Positions 40,501-51,397 of a stretch of 64,000 bases of DNA are shown one piece after another. The translations under genes were made by a program, and so were the position numbers. Position 1 is the first letter of the stretch. Every line of letters begins with the position of its first letter. The notes below the pieces were generated by a model. It was given only the letters and a program-made list of their open reading frames with translations. It made no database searches and was not told the DNA's origin. The DNA comes from Bradysia coprophila (taxonomy: Eukaryota; Arthropoda; Insecta; Diptera; Sciaridae). Location: assembly GCF_014529535.1 (NCBI RefSeq), contig NC_050738.1, forward strand, positions 14,462,062-14,526,061. Direction: 5' to 3'.

Positions 40501-41555
40501 GTCCTGGTAAAGGAATATGTGTGGAGAGGAGACAAGTATGCCTATCGGTTATGCACCGACCATGCCAGCAGTTCGAATGCAGTAAGATATATCCGAATGG
40601 TTCACGCAACGTTTTCTGACATTGCAGTCAATTTCTTACAGTCAATGTGACATCGAACTGTCCGATACCATTCGCTGAGGAAGCATGCAGTACAGATGGG
40701 CGTACGTTTCCGTCGTTTTGTAATTTAATTAAAGCGAAATCGCAGCTAGCCTACAAGGGGCCCTGTTTAAGACACTGCAACTATCACACCAAAGAAAAGG
40801 TGTGCGGAATTAACGGCATTACGTACAAAAGTGAATGTGATGCTTGGAGTGGTAGGGTTCAATCTTGCGTAGTTGTCAATTTGTCGTCATTTTTAATTGA
40901 AATCTTTTCAGATTTCGCTTTGGTCGATTATATCGGTGAGTGCCGAGAAGTGGGTCTTCTTACCGATTCGATGGGTCCACGATGTTCAACGGTAAAATGT
41001 AAATCATTACCCAGCAAACACTGCGAAGCGATTTTTCCACCGGGAGCATGCTGTCCCGTTTGTTCAGCCTCGCTTAGGATCATATATTCACGGAAACAAA
41101 TCGATCGGGCATTGTATGCCTTGAAAGGTAAAAATACCGAAGCATTAACGCTACGGGCAATTTTACGTGGTTTGTCCGGGCTGATTCGCATAAATCACTG
41201 TCGACTATTCGGTTTTCTAACAATGGAAACGGATTTGTTCGTGACGGTACAGAGCTTGCACAAAGAACCGAGCTACATCCAAATCGAAGCCTGCGTACGG
41301 GAATCGGAGAAAATTGCAACATTGATCTCATCGCAAAGTCATCGTATTACAAGTGATTTAGCATTAAGCTCGTTAACTGTTGCAAATGTTATGACACAGT
41401 TTAACAGTGCTGGTGGTGCTAGTAACGCAGATTTGACCGTTGGAAACATGAACCCAACGAGACAATTTAATAGTGCGAGTGCAATGTCCGTTGATTTGTT
41501 ATGTTCTTACGTTGCACTAGTTGGACTAGTGTCCATTTTCGGTCGTTTTATTTGA
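25547..41555 (+). CDS. reck: RECK: reversion-inducing cysteine-rich protein with Kazal motifs
   Basis: Twelve exons: 25547-25634, 28970-29025, 37988-38108, 38256-38467, 38640-38793, 38856-39245, 39300-39439, 39503-39917, 39980-40243, 40321-40581, 40642-40851, 40912-41555; 984 residues, close to vertebrate RECK (about 970). A signal peptide (MFVILWSYAVATVAS) is followed by five CC motifs: CCSDVFGSCRTSC, CCPLATHPKCQNAC, CCGNARTSKCLQAC, CCDHAPNLGCKNVC, CCHKAFSPKCRRLC. Next come a frizzled-like cysteine region (about residues 397-470), an EGF-like stretch, a VWC-like exon (526-614), and Kazal-type domains (CPPHYVPVCARNGMTYSSAC; PFAEEACSTDGRTFPSFC; KEKVCGINGITYKSEC). The C-terminus is hydrophobic (SVDLLCSYVALVGLVSIFG), a GPI-anchor signal. 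RECK proteins restrain matrix metalloproteases and, in vertebrates, act with GPR124 in Wnt7 signalling; the fly role is less defined. First introns are 3.3 and 9.0 kb. Confidence 0.93.
26094..26207. repeat. Hairpin element in reck intron 1
   Basis: Arms TATGCACCTGTTGCCAAGAT and TATTTTGACGTGTAGG pair with CCTACACGTCAAAATA and CTGGCAATTGGTGCATA. The centre carries GCCTTAGCCGAAGGC, itself palindromic. About 114 bp, non-coding. Confidence 0.75.
26303..26412 (-). repeat. Dispersed short repeat family, copy in reck intron 1
   Basis: On the minus strand: AATCTTTTACTTCATTAG, then ATGAGACC, then TTGTCGTCGC and GTTAACAGATGACAT. Good match to the copy at 14440. Confidence 0.6.
28646..28790 (-). repeat. 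Dispersed short repeat family, copy plus extra ACTTC box
   Basis: The minus strand carries AAATCTTTTACTTCACTA near 28737 and GTTGTCAATGACAGATGA near 28646. A second AAATCTTTTACTTCGG box at 28771-28790 suggests two overlapping copies or a local duplication. Confidence 0.5.
29059..29207. mobile_element. MITE-like element in reck intron 2
   Basis: Terminal arms CAATACTCTCTCCAGCAAAC and GTTTGCTAGAGATAGTATTG are inverted with a few mismatches. GTTGTCAATAC appears directly repeated at both edges (29057-29067, 29197-29207). Confidence 0.65.
32421..32475 (+). repeat. Dispersed short repeat family, left half
   Basis: AATCTATTACTTCATTTG then ATGTTTTTCTATACAAGACA, matching the left half of the 14440 copy; the right half is missing. 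Confidence 0.5.
34706..34834. repeat. Hairpin element with TGCGCAAATGACGTAT ends
   Basis: TGCGCAAATGACGTATAATT at the left is mirrored by ATACGTCATTTGCGCA at the right, and the inner GAGTCAACTTATAAGTTG pairs loosely with CCAACTTAAAATTGACT. About 129 bp. Confidence 0.65.
35031..35120 (+). repeat. Dispersed short repeat family, rearranged copy
   Basis: ATCGTTGTCGATAACAGTGATGG comes before AATAGTTTACTTCATTAGC here, the reverse of the usual order. Probably two abutting fragments. Confidence 0.4.
36322..36445 (+). repeat. Dispersed short repeat family, copy
   Basis: CAAAATCTTTTACTTCAATT, then GGCTACATAAGACGATATT, then TTTGTCGTTTG and CAATAACAGATACTGTAAC. All boxes are in the same order and spacing as at 14440. 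Confidence 0.6.
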
Positions 41556-41793
41556 ATTGTTAAGTGTGTAGAGTCTCCAGCTAAATGTAAAATTGCAACC
41601 AAAGTGCCAAGCATTAGTGAATTCAGTGTGCCGTATTGTTCTCTCTTTTTTGTAAATCCTTTTGGATTATTAATTTATTGCGTTAAAGTGAATTATCTAC
41701 CATTTGACCACATCGACACTATTAGACAGTATCATAATTAGTGTGTAATTATAAGCCTATCACTAGTTCATCAGCCTATTTTAAAATTTTCTA

Positions 41794-41799
41794 AATAAA
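41794..41799 (+). terminator. Poly(A) signal of reck
   Basis: AATAAA about 240 bp past the stop; a second candidate lies at 42012-42017. Confidence 0.5.
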
Positions 41800-42068
41800 T
41801 ATTACATCGCCTTCGAGTGGAGTGTGCATGACGTGAACACTTATAATATTTAATAACTTTGTGACCTGTGATATAAATAATTTTATTTTATAATTTTGTA
41901 AAAGTTTTGTAATTTTATTTTGTTTTGTAATGGGTTGAGTGGACAACGATCCGTTTTTTTGTGTATTAAAAACAAAATTGTATTTCTGTTTTACCAAAGA
42001 TGATCCGAGAAAATAAAACTATTTAAAAAAGAAAATAAAGTCCACATTTCAATAAATATTTGTCTTGG

Positions 42069-42224
42069 CTTGGTACATTTGGGACTAAGCCTATCTTTCC
42101 CGTTTCTCTTCTATAAACTCATTGAAGCTCTTCTTGGTACATTTGGGTCTTGGTACATTTGGGACTAACCCTATCTTTCCCAATCTTGGTCAATCTTGGT
42201 ATGGTTTAGTCCCAAATTTACCAC
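42069..42224. repeat. Direct and inverted TTGGTACATTTGGGACTAA repeats
   Basis: TTGGTACATTTGGGACTAA followed by CCTATCTTTCCC occurs at 42069 and again at about 42150, with a partial extra TTGGTACATTTGGG just before the second. An inverted relative (TTAGTCCCAAATTTACCA) ends near 42224. This looks like a small element with an internal duplication. Confidence 0.65.
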
Positions 42225-42983
42225 GTTTATTTTTGTTAACGGGTCTATCAGGGAAAGAATGCTTTAGACGACTGTATTACAACTTTCAATATCGACTGAA
42301 ATTGCACACAGTCATCTATTGTCCCGTAGATAGATAGATGAGGTTTTATGTGGGGGCTCCTGAAGAGAAGCAGCAACCCAGAACGAAGATTACTTGTTTC
42401 CAGCTACCCGTCCCGTATATACTTGTGTAAGTCTAAGAGAGACCATTTCGATAACACAGTTGAATAAATTTTTTATCTACAATTAAAGGGATTATGTGTT
42501 AGGCAAGTCATTTGTTGCACTGCCACCAATATCAGCTATAATATTCTTGTTTGATCAAAATACCGTAATAATACATTGCTGTTATGCTGGGACAATTTGG
42601 TTGAGGGGTGTGGGGAGGTGGTATTTCGAGCCGAAGGTGAAGGTGAGGAATGCATCCCACACGCCTCCACACAAAATTTTCCAGTTAGACAGTACGGTAC
42701 TTTGTTGTCTTGTGACGTCAAGGATGCGTAACTATGGTGCAGTCGAGACTGTAATGACTGTCATAATAGATTACGCATCTATGTGAGAAATGGATGCAAT
42801 GGTACCCAAGTAAATCCATTTTCTATCATTGCTATGTACGCTGTTTTATTCAAGAAAGAAAAACCAATTTTGGCATTGAGTAAGATCAATTGTCATCTAT
42901 TGTGCCTGCAATAAACATCGTAAAACGCAATGACTAAATTTAAAGAAAGAAATATATTTAAGCTTTCAAGAGCACACCAGATT

Positions 42984-43062
42984 CAACTAGTCATCTGCTA
43001 TCGACAACGACGACATGAATAAGCGATGTAGATATGTGGGTATAAATATTGAAGTGAAACAT
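42984..43062 (-). repeat. Dispersed short repeat family, copy
   Basis: Minus strand: AAATGTTTCACTTCAATA, then GTCGTCGTTGTCGATAGCAGATGAC. The second half is among the best preserved in the window. Confidence 0.5.
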
Positions 43063-43366
43063 TTCGTATCAAACAACAAATTAAGTAACAAATTTAATGA
43101 TTGTGTTGCGTGATGAAAATTCTGGTAAAACTCCTATGCTCTTGAAAATTTCTTTCGTAAACACAACGACAGAAGACACTAAGCTCGTTGAAAAATGCAG
43201 ACATGCATTAGGAAATATTTGTTCTCAGAATTGCTGAAAATGCCGGTAAAGTTTTCAATTTGAATCATTTTGTACAATTTTAGACTAATGGCTAGTTAAA
43301 GTAACTAGAACTGGTACAATAATTAGTAGAAATCGTAAACCGAAATTAAATCTGAGAAGAAAAATT

Positions 43367-43428
43367 TGGTGCACGGATGGGACGCGAACCCACAACCTTC
43401 AACTTGCTGGGCTGATGCTCTACCATTT
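43367..43428 (-). pseudogene. tRNA-Ala-like relic lacking its 5' end
   Basis: Minus strand reads GGTAGAGCATCAGC (A-box-like), a pairing anticodon arm TCAGC/GTTGA with AGC in the loop, then GGTTCGCGTCC (B box) with a good T-stem, and ends GCACCA. The 5' acceptor strand and half of the D arm are absent, and the base before the anticodon is C not T, so it is unlikely to be a working tRNA. The terminal CCA hints at retroposition. Flanked by inverted GAGAAGAAA/TTTCTTCTC. Confidence 0.5.
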
Positions 43429-44423
43429 CTTCTCAAACCCAATTTTGAACTGTTCTTTCAAATGCTACGTCACAGCTCGCATGATTGAGTCTTTTGTACA
43501 AGGAAAATATATTCTGCGATCGAATTTTATTTTTCCTATTCCTCTTTTTCTTGAGGTCATTTCTCTTTTTAGAATTATCAGTTTAAATACTTTCCTTTTT
43601 TGTATTCAACGAATAATATTCTTCATTGATTACCAAACTGTGAGAGTTGCAGTTGCAATAATTTGATTTTTTTTGTTTTCTTTGCCAATATGCGCAGTCC
43701 GACTCCGACTTCATATTATAGGCGTTTGTGTTGCATCAATCTTCAATTTTATCGACAATGTGAGTGAACGATTTCATTCATGCAATCAGTTCATTCAAGT
43801 AAATAGGTTATCAGCAACCAACTCTCTGTGAAGATGGAACAAATAAGTCAGTGACCGAAATGCGTTCCGATTTTTTTTTCGAATATTTTGAACTTTCTTC
43901 TTTCGCTTATTGTGTATACAACTTGATCATATTACCAGCAAAAAAAAATTGCGATAATTATAATCTAAAAGAAGCCGTAACAATTTTCCGCTATGGAATT
44001 TAGAGTAATTTGTGGAACATTAACATTAAAAATTGTATGTCATTCCCAGTACCGGTCAAGATGGTAACCTGACATGGAACGGTAGAATACTCAAATACGA
44101 CAATGTAAATGGCGCTTCGCTCATTGCCTATTCACGTAAAGCCCCTTCGGATCGGGCCACTCGTCAAAATTAAGATTTGAAACCTTGGACGTATATTACT
44201 ACTTATAGTAATTTGACGTGTTCATGTGTTACATTCAGATTTACAGAAAACAATTGTTAGCGTATTGGTTCTATAAACTGATGACAAGTTCAGACAGTGC
44301 CACTTATTGCCATTTCTTTAATAAAGCTGAAGCTTATGACTTAGTTTACATCTTCAGCAAACACCCAGAAAAAGAAAATTCAGACAATACTCCGGGTATG
44401 TGTAAAAAATTTCGGAGAGGTGT

Positions 44424-44620
44424 AATTCACTGACGTATATGATTCATGGGCACTGTTTTCTATACGTGAGACGTATTGAAAACGTAGTTACGTATTTCTC
44501 GGTTGTCACATTTGAATATTCATGTGTTACGTATTTTGGTGATGTACGTGGAATGTGAATAACTTACGAGTGGGACGGAAGTTAAACCCTCACCACGTAT
44601 GTTAAACGTATACAGTGAAT
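44424..44620. repeat. ACGT-rich element-like patch
   Basis: Bounded by AATTCACTGACGTATA at the left and an inverted ACGTATACAGTGAAT at the right. About nine ACGT tetramers, mostly TACGT or AACGT, lie within 190 bp, far denser than in surrounding sequence. Confidence 0.45.
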
Positions 44621-44962
44621 GTTTGTCCTAAACAATGAATTTGCATATTGATGTTTCGTAACACAAAGAAGATAAACGAAAAAAAAAAATTGTAAATTGG
44701 AAAAATTCTCAACAAAATCCTTTCAATTTTTATGAAGTACCTAGTTTCATTTCGTAATCATTTCAAAAAGTTGTTTAAAAGTTGAAATTATCTATAATTG
44801 ATCCAAGTCCACAACTATCTTGCCATCAAGTCGTAACTAATACTTCATTCTTTATGAACTTAAATTCAATTATACACCACACCACACACATGTATGGCTT
44901 TAAAAGTACGCGTCAACAATAAGAAATGTCAACCAACACTACTGTATTGCAACATCAGAAAG

Positions 44963-45012
44963 ATCGTCGGCTTAAGATCCAGAGGTTCCCGGTTCAAACC
45001 CCGAAGAAGTCG
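44963..45012 (+). pseudogene. tRNA-like or SINE-derived fragment
   Basis: GTCGGCTTAAGATCCAGAGG followed by GGTTCAAACCCCG resembles the anticodon arm and B box of a tRNA. The anticodon stem pairs badly and no 5' half is visible. Weak call. Confidence 0.3.
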
Positions 45013-45425
45013 ATTTTTAATTTAAAGCATTTGTTACCAATAGCTGCTAAAATGTAAAATAACTACTATAAAACTGTTAATATGGTGTCTACCGTAGATG
45101 AATTCAATAAAATGCATATTTTTAAATCTTTGATGAAGAGAAATACGTCTCGCACGTATTATATTTGCTGTATAACCGCTGTAACCTTACCAAAATTGTT
45201 AACAGAGGACACGAATGATATACGCATAGCACGTAGGAAATTTCGCTCAGTGAACGATATAGGTTTGCGTATAAGGAAATGCTGTTTAGAAACTAAAGCT
45301 GTGGTTTTTTTATAATTCCAGTACATTTTGTCATAAGATTAGAAATGTCAAGGTTTTTTGTGTGAATCAACTCAAAAATTCCGTGCAAACAAAAATTCGA
45401 AAAATCAAATCCAATTTTTCATTCG

Positions 45426-45500
45426 CTTAAGGCTGGGGTAAGGCGGCTCACAATCTTAAATGTTGATATACAATGCAAGGCGCCCTAACCTGGCCTTAAG
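45426..45500. repeat. 75-bp inverted repeat
   Basis: CTTAAGGCTGGGGTAAGGCG at the left pairs with CGCCCTAACCTGGCCTTAAG at the right, about 16 of 20 positions. Confidence 0.6.
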
Positions 45501-45973
45501 GAAGTCAGAAAATATGTCGGCATTACAAAAGTGAATTGTTGCAAAGGTTGCGTTATAGCAGTTAAAACCTCACATTCTTTATTTGATGAACATGTTTATT
45601 TTTCTCCAAAATTGTTAGCTATGGCCAGTTTTTAAAAACTCATTTAAAATTGATATGGATTCTCATTTAAGAAAAAATCAGAAACGACAACACAAACAAT
45701 AACAAAAGTAAATCGTATAATCGACCTACGACAATTTTCAAAATAAATCTCTGAAGAAGTAAGTGATAGTAGCAGGTTATCAGAAAATCAGAAATCAGAG
45801 CATGTTAGGGTCAGTAGCAATTAAGTAATTTCATAAAAGTCTAGTGCAGAAATAACAAATCGAATCGATGACACAAAATTAAAGCGTGTTCAGTTATTTA
45901 TTGAAAAACGTGAGGTAAAGTTAACTTTACTGCACCGATCCAAAACTTTATTTCAAGTTTTTGAATAAAATAC

Positions 45974-46073
45974 CTTACTTGGAAATGGGGTAAATGATGG
46001 AAATGGTACTTCTTGTGTGAAATTTGCCGATTGAGGTGTAGTAATTTCCATCATTTACCCCATTGGTAAGTAA
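45974..46073. mobile_element. 100-bp MITE-like hairpin
   Basis: Left arm CTTACTTGGAAATGGGGTAA then ATGATGGAAAT; right arm ATTTCCATCAT then TTACCCCATTGGTAAGTAA. Nearly perfect 30-bp terminal inverted repeats with a short non-coding centre. Confidence 0.75.
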
Positions 46074-47338
46074 TTGACGCCGTAAGTGTGCCTAAAATTT
46101 GAATTTTAAGTGAACGATTCGATGAAAAATGAACCGAAAAGTACATTTCAACGCTTCATTGTATGAAAATGACGCTACGTTAGAAAGACCTCCGCACTTT
46201 CCATTTTGAATTTCGACCGCACTTACTGCGTGAATGTGCTATTAATTTTATGGGATTGTTAACCACTATTGTAGATACAGCGCTATAATCACGCATTTCT
46301 TACTACAAAAATGTTACTACGCCCAATTAGAATAATTTAATCTCGTCAAAATTATTTAAAATGAGAATGCAAATAAAAAATCAGCGATGAGAAAAGCGTT
46401 GTAGCTTTTGAAATATTTTAACAAGAAAAAAACGTTCGAATCAAAATATTATAATTTAATATACTCAAGCGTTTTAACTCGTTATCGAAGCGATTCTTCT
46501 TTTTTTTGGCATCTGTGTTAGTGGTAGATTTAACATTTCTCATTCAAAAGACTGTATGTCTGATTGTTTAAAACTGTGTGTGTCATTGAAATGTTACTTA
46601 AACTTATCAATATGCTGAAATGGTTTCATTCAATTTTCTTATTTCGAGCGGTTCAGATTAGTGGAAAACAGTCAGTTTATAAATACAGATTGATTAGACA
46701 TAATAAACTGAGATTGCTGAAATTGCCCTACGTAGTTGTGATCTGTAATTCTACCAGCAAAAAAAGGAAAAGAAAAGAAAAAAGGAAACTGATACGAGAT
46801 TCTGCTTCCAACGCGGTTTTACTGACATTTTGTAAAATTTTGTTTACTTACATCAACTTGAAATGTTTTTATTATTAAAGAAGTAAACATAACACTCGAT
46901 TAAAAAAAATAAGAATTTTTCGTAAAAAGACAGAGTGTCAAACGAGCAGCATTTAGTAACTTCACATACGCCGAAGACTTAAATGTTTTTTGGTAAGTTG
47001 TCAGAAAAAGGAGAGTGATTGAACCTTGGAATGATCAGCTAACATAAGACGATTTTCATTTAAATCTGTATGGAAAATCTGCCATAATGATGTTCTGAGG
47101 AGCACAAAAACGTGTGAAAGTGACTTAAAAAAACGAATGTTTAAGTACTGAAATTACGAATACTGCTAAAACTTGCGGTAAATTGTGTATGTGCTACAGT
47201 TAATGGTGAATTGCTAATTTAGAGTTCTTTTTAGTATTCATGAATTTAACTTCGTAGAGTATTCCTGTAAAATCCATAAGTGATCTGCCTGAGTCACCCT
47301 GTTCTATAATAATTTACGACAAAAAAGTATCAAAAATA

Positions 47339-50300
47339 ATGGGCACGATATTTTTCAATGAAATTAACAATCGATCCAATCCACCGAACGAATTTGAATC
47401 GAATACGAAATGTAATTCAAACGAGCAAGGTGAAAAAAATTCAGATAAAGAAAAAGAACCACAAACCAAATCGACATCACTTCAAATACGACAGCGGAAA
47501 TGCAGATGTGGTAAGTAAAACATATTTCTCAGATGCTGTGGCTGTGCTCTAAATCTCTAAAAATGCAGGAATGGTTCCATTAATTGTGTCAGGCGTAATT
47601 TTTCTCGCAATGGGACTATTATCGGTCAAATTCACAATCACTGACATGATTTTATCCGAGAGGCTCAAAATGCATCCATGGGCGCCGGCCTACAAGTTAT
47701 GGTTAGAGCCGCAACCAGAAGTACGACTTAACGTCTACATTTTCACCGTAGAAAATGCGAATGAGTTTTTGAATGGAACAGATTCGAAAATCAAAATGAA
47801 AGAAATCGGGCCAATTGCCTATAGGGAGTATCTACACCATCAAGACGTTGTTCACCATGACAACTCAACACTTTCATAGTAAAATGCAGTCGAGATGTTC
47901 TAGTTCAATGTACGTAATTGAATTTCCTTTTTAGCACGGCATTCCGTCGGATTGAATTCCTACCTCATGCCAACATACCAGGAATTTTAAACAAAACCAT
48001 TACTGTTCCCAATTTTGCTGTTCTGGTAACGTAACTATTCAAGCAAAAGTTAAGGTTACAATACACCTTTATTTCTCAGGCTGCAGCGAGTTTCGTGAAC
48101 GAATACAACTATTTTATCCAGATCGGATACAAGTTTCTTCACAAAACTTACAGTGATGGTCTTTTCATTAATATTACTGTCTACGATTATTTATGGAATT
48201 ACAAGAGTAAACTAATTGAAAAGGCTGAAGAATTGATGCCATCAATGGTTCCCACTACAAACTGTGGTGTTTTGCATGGAGTAAGTAGTGTAGAATTTGC
48301 CGAAAGCATAATTCGTAGATCTTTTCTTGCATCAGTATCACCTACTCATTTCATACGTGCAATGTAGTAATGCAGTAAAATACGATGATCGATTAAGCGT
48401 CACAGCACTCCAATTTTATACGAAACTCAAACTTAACGAAAGCTTATAAAAAATTTCTTCGTTGAGCATTCACAGAATAGGGAACGTCAAGTTTTCTGAA
48501 CAGACAATCCTAACGAATAAACAAACAGAAAGGGCTAGTTTGACAGATTCATTGAAAAATAATGAAATTCTGACTGCAAGGATTTTAATTAAATATCGGA
48601 CCAATATATACCAATATAAAGTGGAAGCAAATTAAAATGATCGACTATGAGTGTGTCGGTGTGTCCAGATTTGATAGCCAGTACATAGTCTTACATACCG
48701 CCCATTTGAACTGTTTATATTGCATTGGTTAGGTTTATTATCTGTAAACAGTTCCAATGCACACGCATAAGCCCGAATTTGAAGTATAAACGTGCGCGCG
48801 CAAGCTCAATAAACCGAAAAAACATTGTGAATGTTATACAAATCGATCGAAAGCTTGTTATTTAGTTGTATACTCGTTTTCAAATCACGATACGCTAAAA
48901 ATCTTCATAGTCGATCATTTTAATTTACCCTGCCTTTATATCGTATACGGATAAGCATATGAAAAGGTCAGATTCGCATTTCGAAAATCTGACATTCCTA
49001 GGGTTTCCATTTTTCAATTTTAAAAAAGAGGCCATTTCGGCATCAAAAAAGAGGACAAAAAGAGGACGCCCTCACATTCAAAAACAGGACGAAAAGTGAA
49101 TTTCTGACACAGAATTACAGCAACTGTACATGCTCTTTGTGCAACTATTGTGTAATTTACACCAGTTCATGCTAAAAACAAAAAATTCTGCGTACAATAT
49201 GCATTGAAATCTTCCTGATATTCTTTTGGATTCCTTCTCAGTGATAACATCCACTCCATATTACCTGAATACAGACTTCGTTTTACCTTATCCTTGCGTG
49301 ATCTTTGGTATCTCACACAACACTACGCTGTTCTTGCAAAATGACTAACTTTTATTTTAATGTGTGAAAAAATGAGGTGGTAAAGAATGCGAGCGAGGCG
49401 ATGTCGTTGTATTACCGTTCAGAAATTCTCTGACAGAGAAGATTATTAGTTAAATCCGCGCAACGAAAATTTTTCGTTCTTTAGGTATGAGCTGCATCAA
49501 ATTTACTTAAATAAGAAGAAGAGCTAAAAAAAGAGGACAAAGCCGACGTTATCTTCAAAAAAGTGATGTTCTTAGAATTTTTGTAAAAAAGAAGAACGAG
49601 ATGAAAAAAGAGGACATGTCCCCAATCCCCAATCCTGAAGCGATACGAGCAATGAAACTTCAATCAAACAAAAAATGTTATTAAAAGTACGTTTAAATCT
49701 ACCGTACTAAATTCATTGTAAATATTGGTGAAGTTGCAAAATTTACTCAAACTATCAATACCAATCTACTGTTCCATTAGTGTCATATATAAATGATTCC
49801 ACATCACTTCATTTTACAGTGGTCCAAACAATCGGATATCAATGAATTCTAAGAGATTTACAAACAAACATACATATCATAATCACGTTATGCCTCATTT
49901 GCAGCCATTGATAACTGAATCAATTTCATGGATTTTGACCATATTCCGTTCTTGTCATATTTTTTATAGATTTATGCATATGGTCCGGATCGATATAACG
50001 TAAAAATTGGTACAAAATATGGTGATTCTCAATTTTTTCAAATAAACACCGTTAACGGAGCCCCCACAGTACCAGGATATGACGTGGAAAATGGCGATTG
50101 CTATGCGTCAGTTGAAAATTCAACAGAAGGTTAAGTATATTTTCATCTGAGAATCTCACTCAAATACACAGTGCTCTACATAAACTCTATAAAGAAAATG
50201 GGAATAATTAATGTCCGTGTAGGTGCCATGTATAGACAACGCATCACTAAAGGGAGTGTGCTTACCTTTTGGAGAAAGGCTTTATGTCGCACAGTAGATT

Positions 50301-51077
50301 TGCACTTTGAGAAAGAGATGCAGAATCATAACATATTGACTTACAAGTACACCCTTAGTCCGGACATGTTTGACAGAAAGCCGAGTAACGAAACTGATTG
50401 CTATAAAGGAAAATACGGAGAGCTACCGAACGGTCTGACCGATGTATCGAAATGTTATTTCAGTAAGCGTTCAATCCTTATCTCTTTGACTGTGATTTTA
50501 ACAACATCATGAAAATAGATATGCCATTCGCTGCTTCACAACCACACTTTTATGGAAGGTCAGAAGGGTTCGCAAAGAAATTCGAAGGTCTGAGTGCAAA
50601 TGAAGAAAGCCACTCATGCTTCACAATTGTTGAACCGACAATTGGTGCTCCTATGATTCAAGCCGCTCGGTCGCAGCTGAACCTAGTGATACCGAAATTT
50701 GGTTCATTATTCGAGAAGGACTATCAACTATTCAGCGATATGATTCTACCAATGTTTTGGCTTGAATTTGTAAGTAAATAATCAAAAATTACTTGGCAAT
50801 TAAGACTTAATTATTTGCAACAAAATTAATATTTTAGTCACAAAAAGATTTAACTGCGGAAATAATTCAAATGGTGGGTTTCGTCGCTAACGTTCTTCCA
50901 ACTGTTGAGGTGGCACTGACCTGTTTCCTATTTTTGGTTGGATTTACTTTGACTCTAACTGCATTTGTGAAATTATTTAATGCGAAGTGGAAACATTTAG
51001 CGAAAAATAGAAATATAAACTTCCCGTTTGCACAGCGTGGAATAAAACCTGACAGCAATTGTGATACTTTTAAATGA
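47339..51077 (+). CDS. CD36-family class B scavenger receptor, copy A
   Basis: Eight exons: 47339-47510, 47569-47878, 47935-48025, 48080-48280, 49970-50129, 50223-50462, 50519-50769, 50838-51077; 554 residues, in phase throughout. The topology is classic: a polar cytosolic N-terminus of about 58 residues ending IRQRKCRCG, TM1 (VPLIVSGVIFLAMGLLS), a large extracellular/luminal domain with many N-glycosylation sites (NGT, NST, NKT, NIT, NET), and TM2 near 499-518 (VEVALTCFLFLVGFTLTL) with a short basic tail. Family marks include GPIAYREY, FWRKALCRTVDLHF, ETDCYKG and MPFAASQPHFYG. Members bind lipids, carotenoids or apoptotic/microbial ligands; which ligand is not evident. The 58-residue N-terminal extension is longer than in many relatives. 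A tandem partner follows at 52952. Intron 4 carries mobile-element sequence. Confidence 0.9.
48628..48928. mobile_element. MITE-like element in intron 4 of CD36 copy A
   Basis: AAATTAAAATGATCGACTAT at 48628 is mirrored by ATAGTCGATCATTTTAATTT ending at 48927. About 300 bp, AT-rich, with an inner AACTGTTTA/TAAACAGTT pair. It is absent from the corresponding intron of copy B. Confidence 0.7.
48990..49630. repeat. AAAAAAGAGGAC-rich intronic stretch
   Basis: The motif AAAAAAGAGGAC recurs near both ends of this stretch (about 49045-49065, 49525-49540 and 49605-49615), together with related AAACAGGACG. Probably a non-autonomous insertion in intron 4 of copy A; edges not resolved. Confidence 0.4.
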
Positions 51078-51107
51078 TATTATTATAAACAACATTACGT
51101 ATACGTA

Positions 51108-51113
51108 AATAAA
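51108..51113 (+). terminator. Poly(A) signal of CD36 copy A
   Basis: AATAAA about 30 bp after the stop codon at 51077. Confidence 0.65.
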
Positions 51114-51292
51114 GTAATTTTGACGAACAAACAAGGACCGTTTCAACTTTTTGCAACAGTATCGAAATAGTTTTTATGCAATTGAGTGTTAATATTTATA
51201 ACTTACGCCGCCTGTGTGCAATGTCGTATGAACGTATTTTATTTGCAAGGGGTTTTATCGCACTAGTGCACTAGAGCCTTTGCTTCTAGTCA

Positions 51293-51397
51293 ATGTTGTT
51301 GTCTCGTTTTCGCTTATGTGATAAAATAGAGTACACACTTGTCACTTTCAGTCTCGGCAAGCCTCGACTTCTTCGTGACAAGTGTGTAATATATATT
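51293..51397 (-). mobile_element. Small hairpin element, copy 2
   Basis: Near-identical, opposite-orientation copy of 15830-15935, differing by only a few bases in the centre (CTTTCAGTCTCGG versus CTAGCAGTCTCGG). Lies just downstream of CD36 copy A. Confidence 0.75.

Larger units (their letters stand above)
41800..47338. other. Intergenic region between reck and the CD36 pair
   Basis: About 5.5 kb without a supported gene. It contains several inverted-repeat elements, one dispersed-family copy and two tRNA-like relics, listed separately. The remaining sequence is AT-rich and unremarkable. Confidence 0.5.

Noticed and set aside
43367-43428. Functional tRNA-Ala gene
   Set aside because: The 5' acceptor strand and D arm are missing and position 33 is not T.
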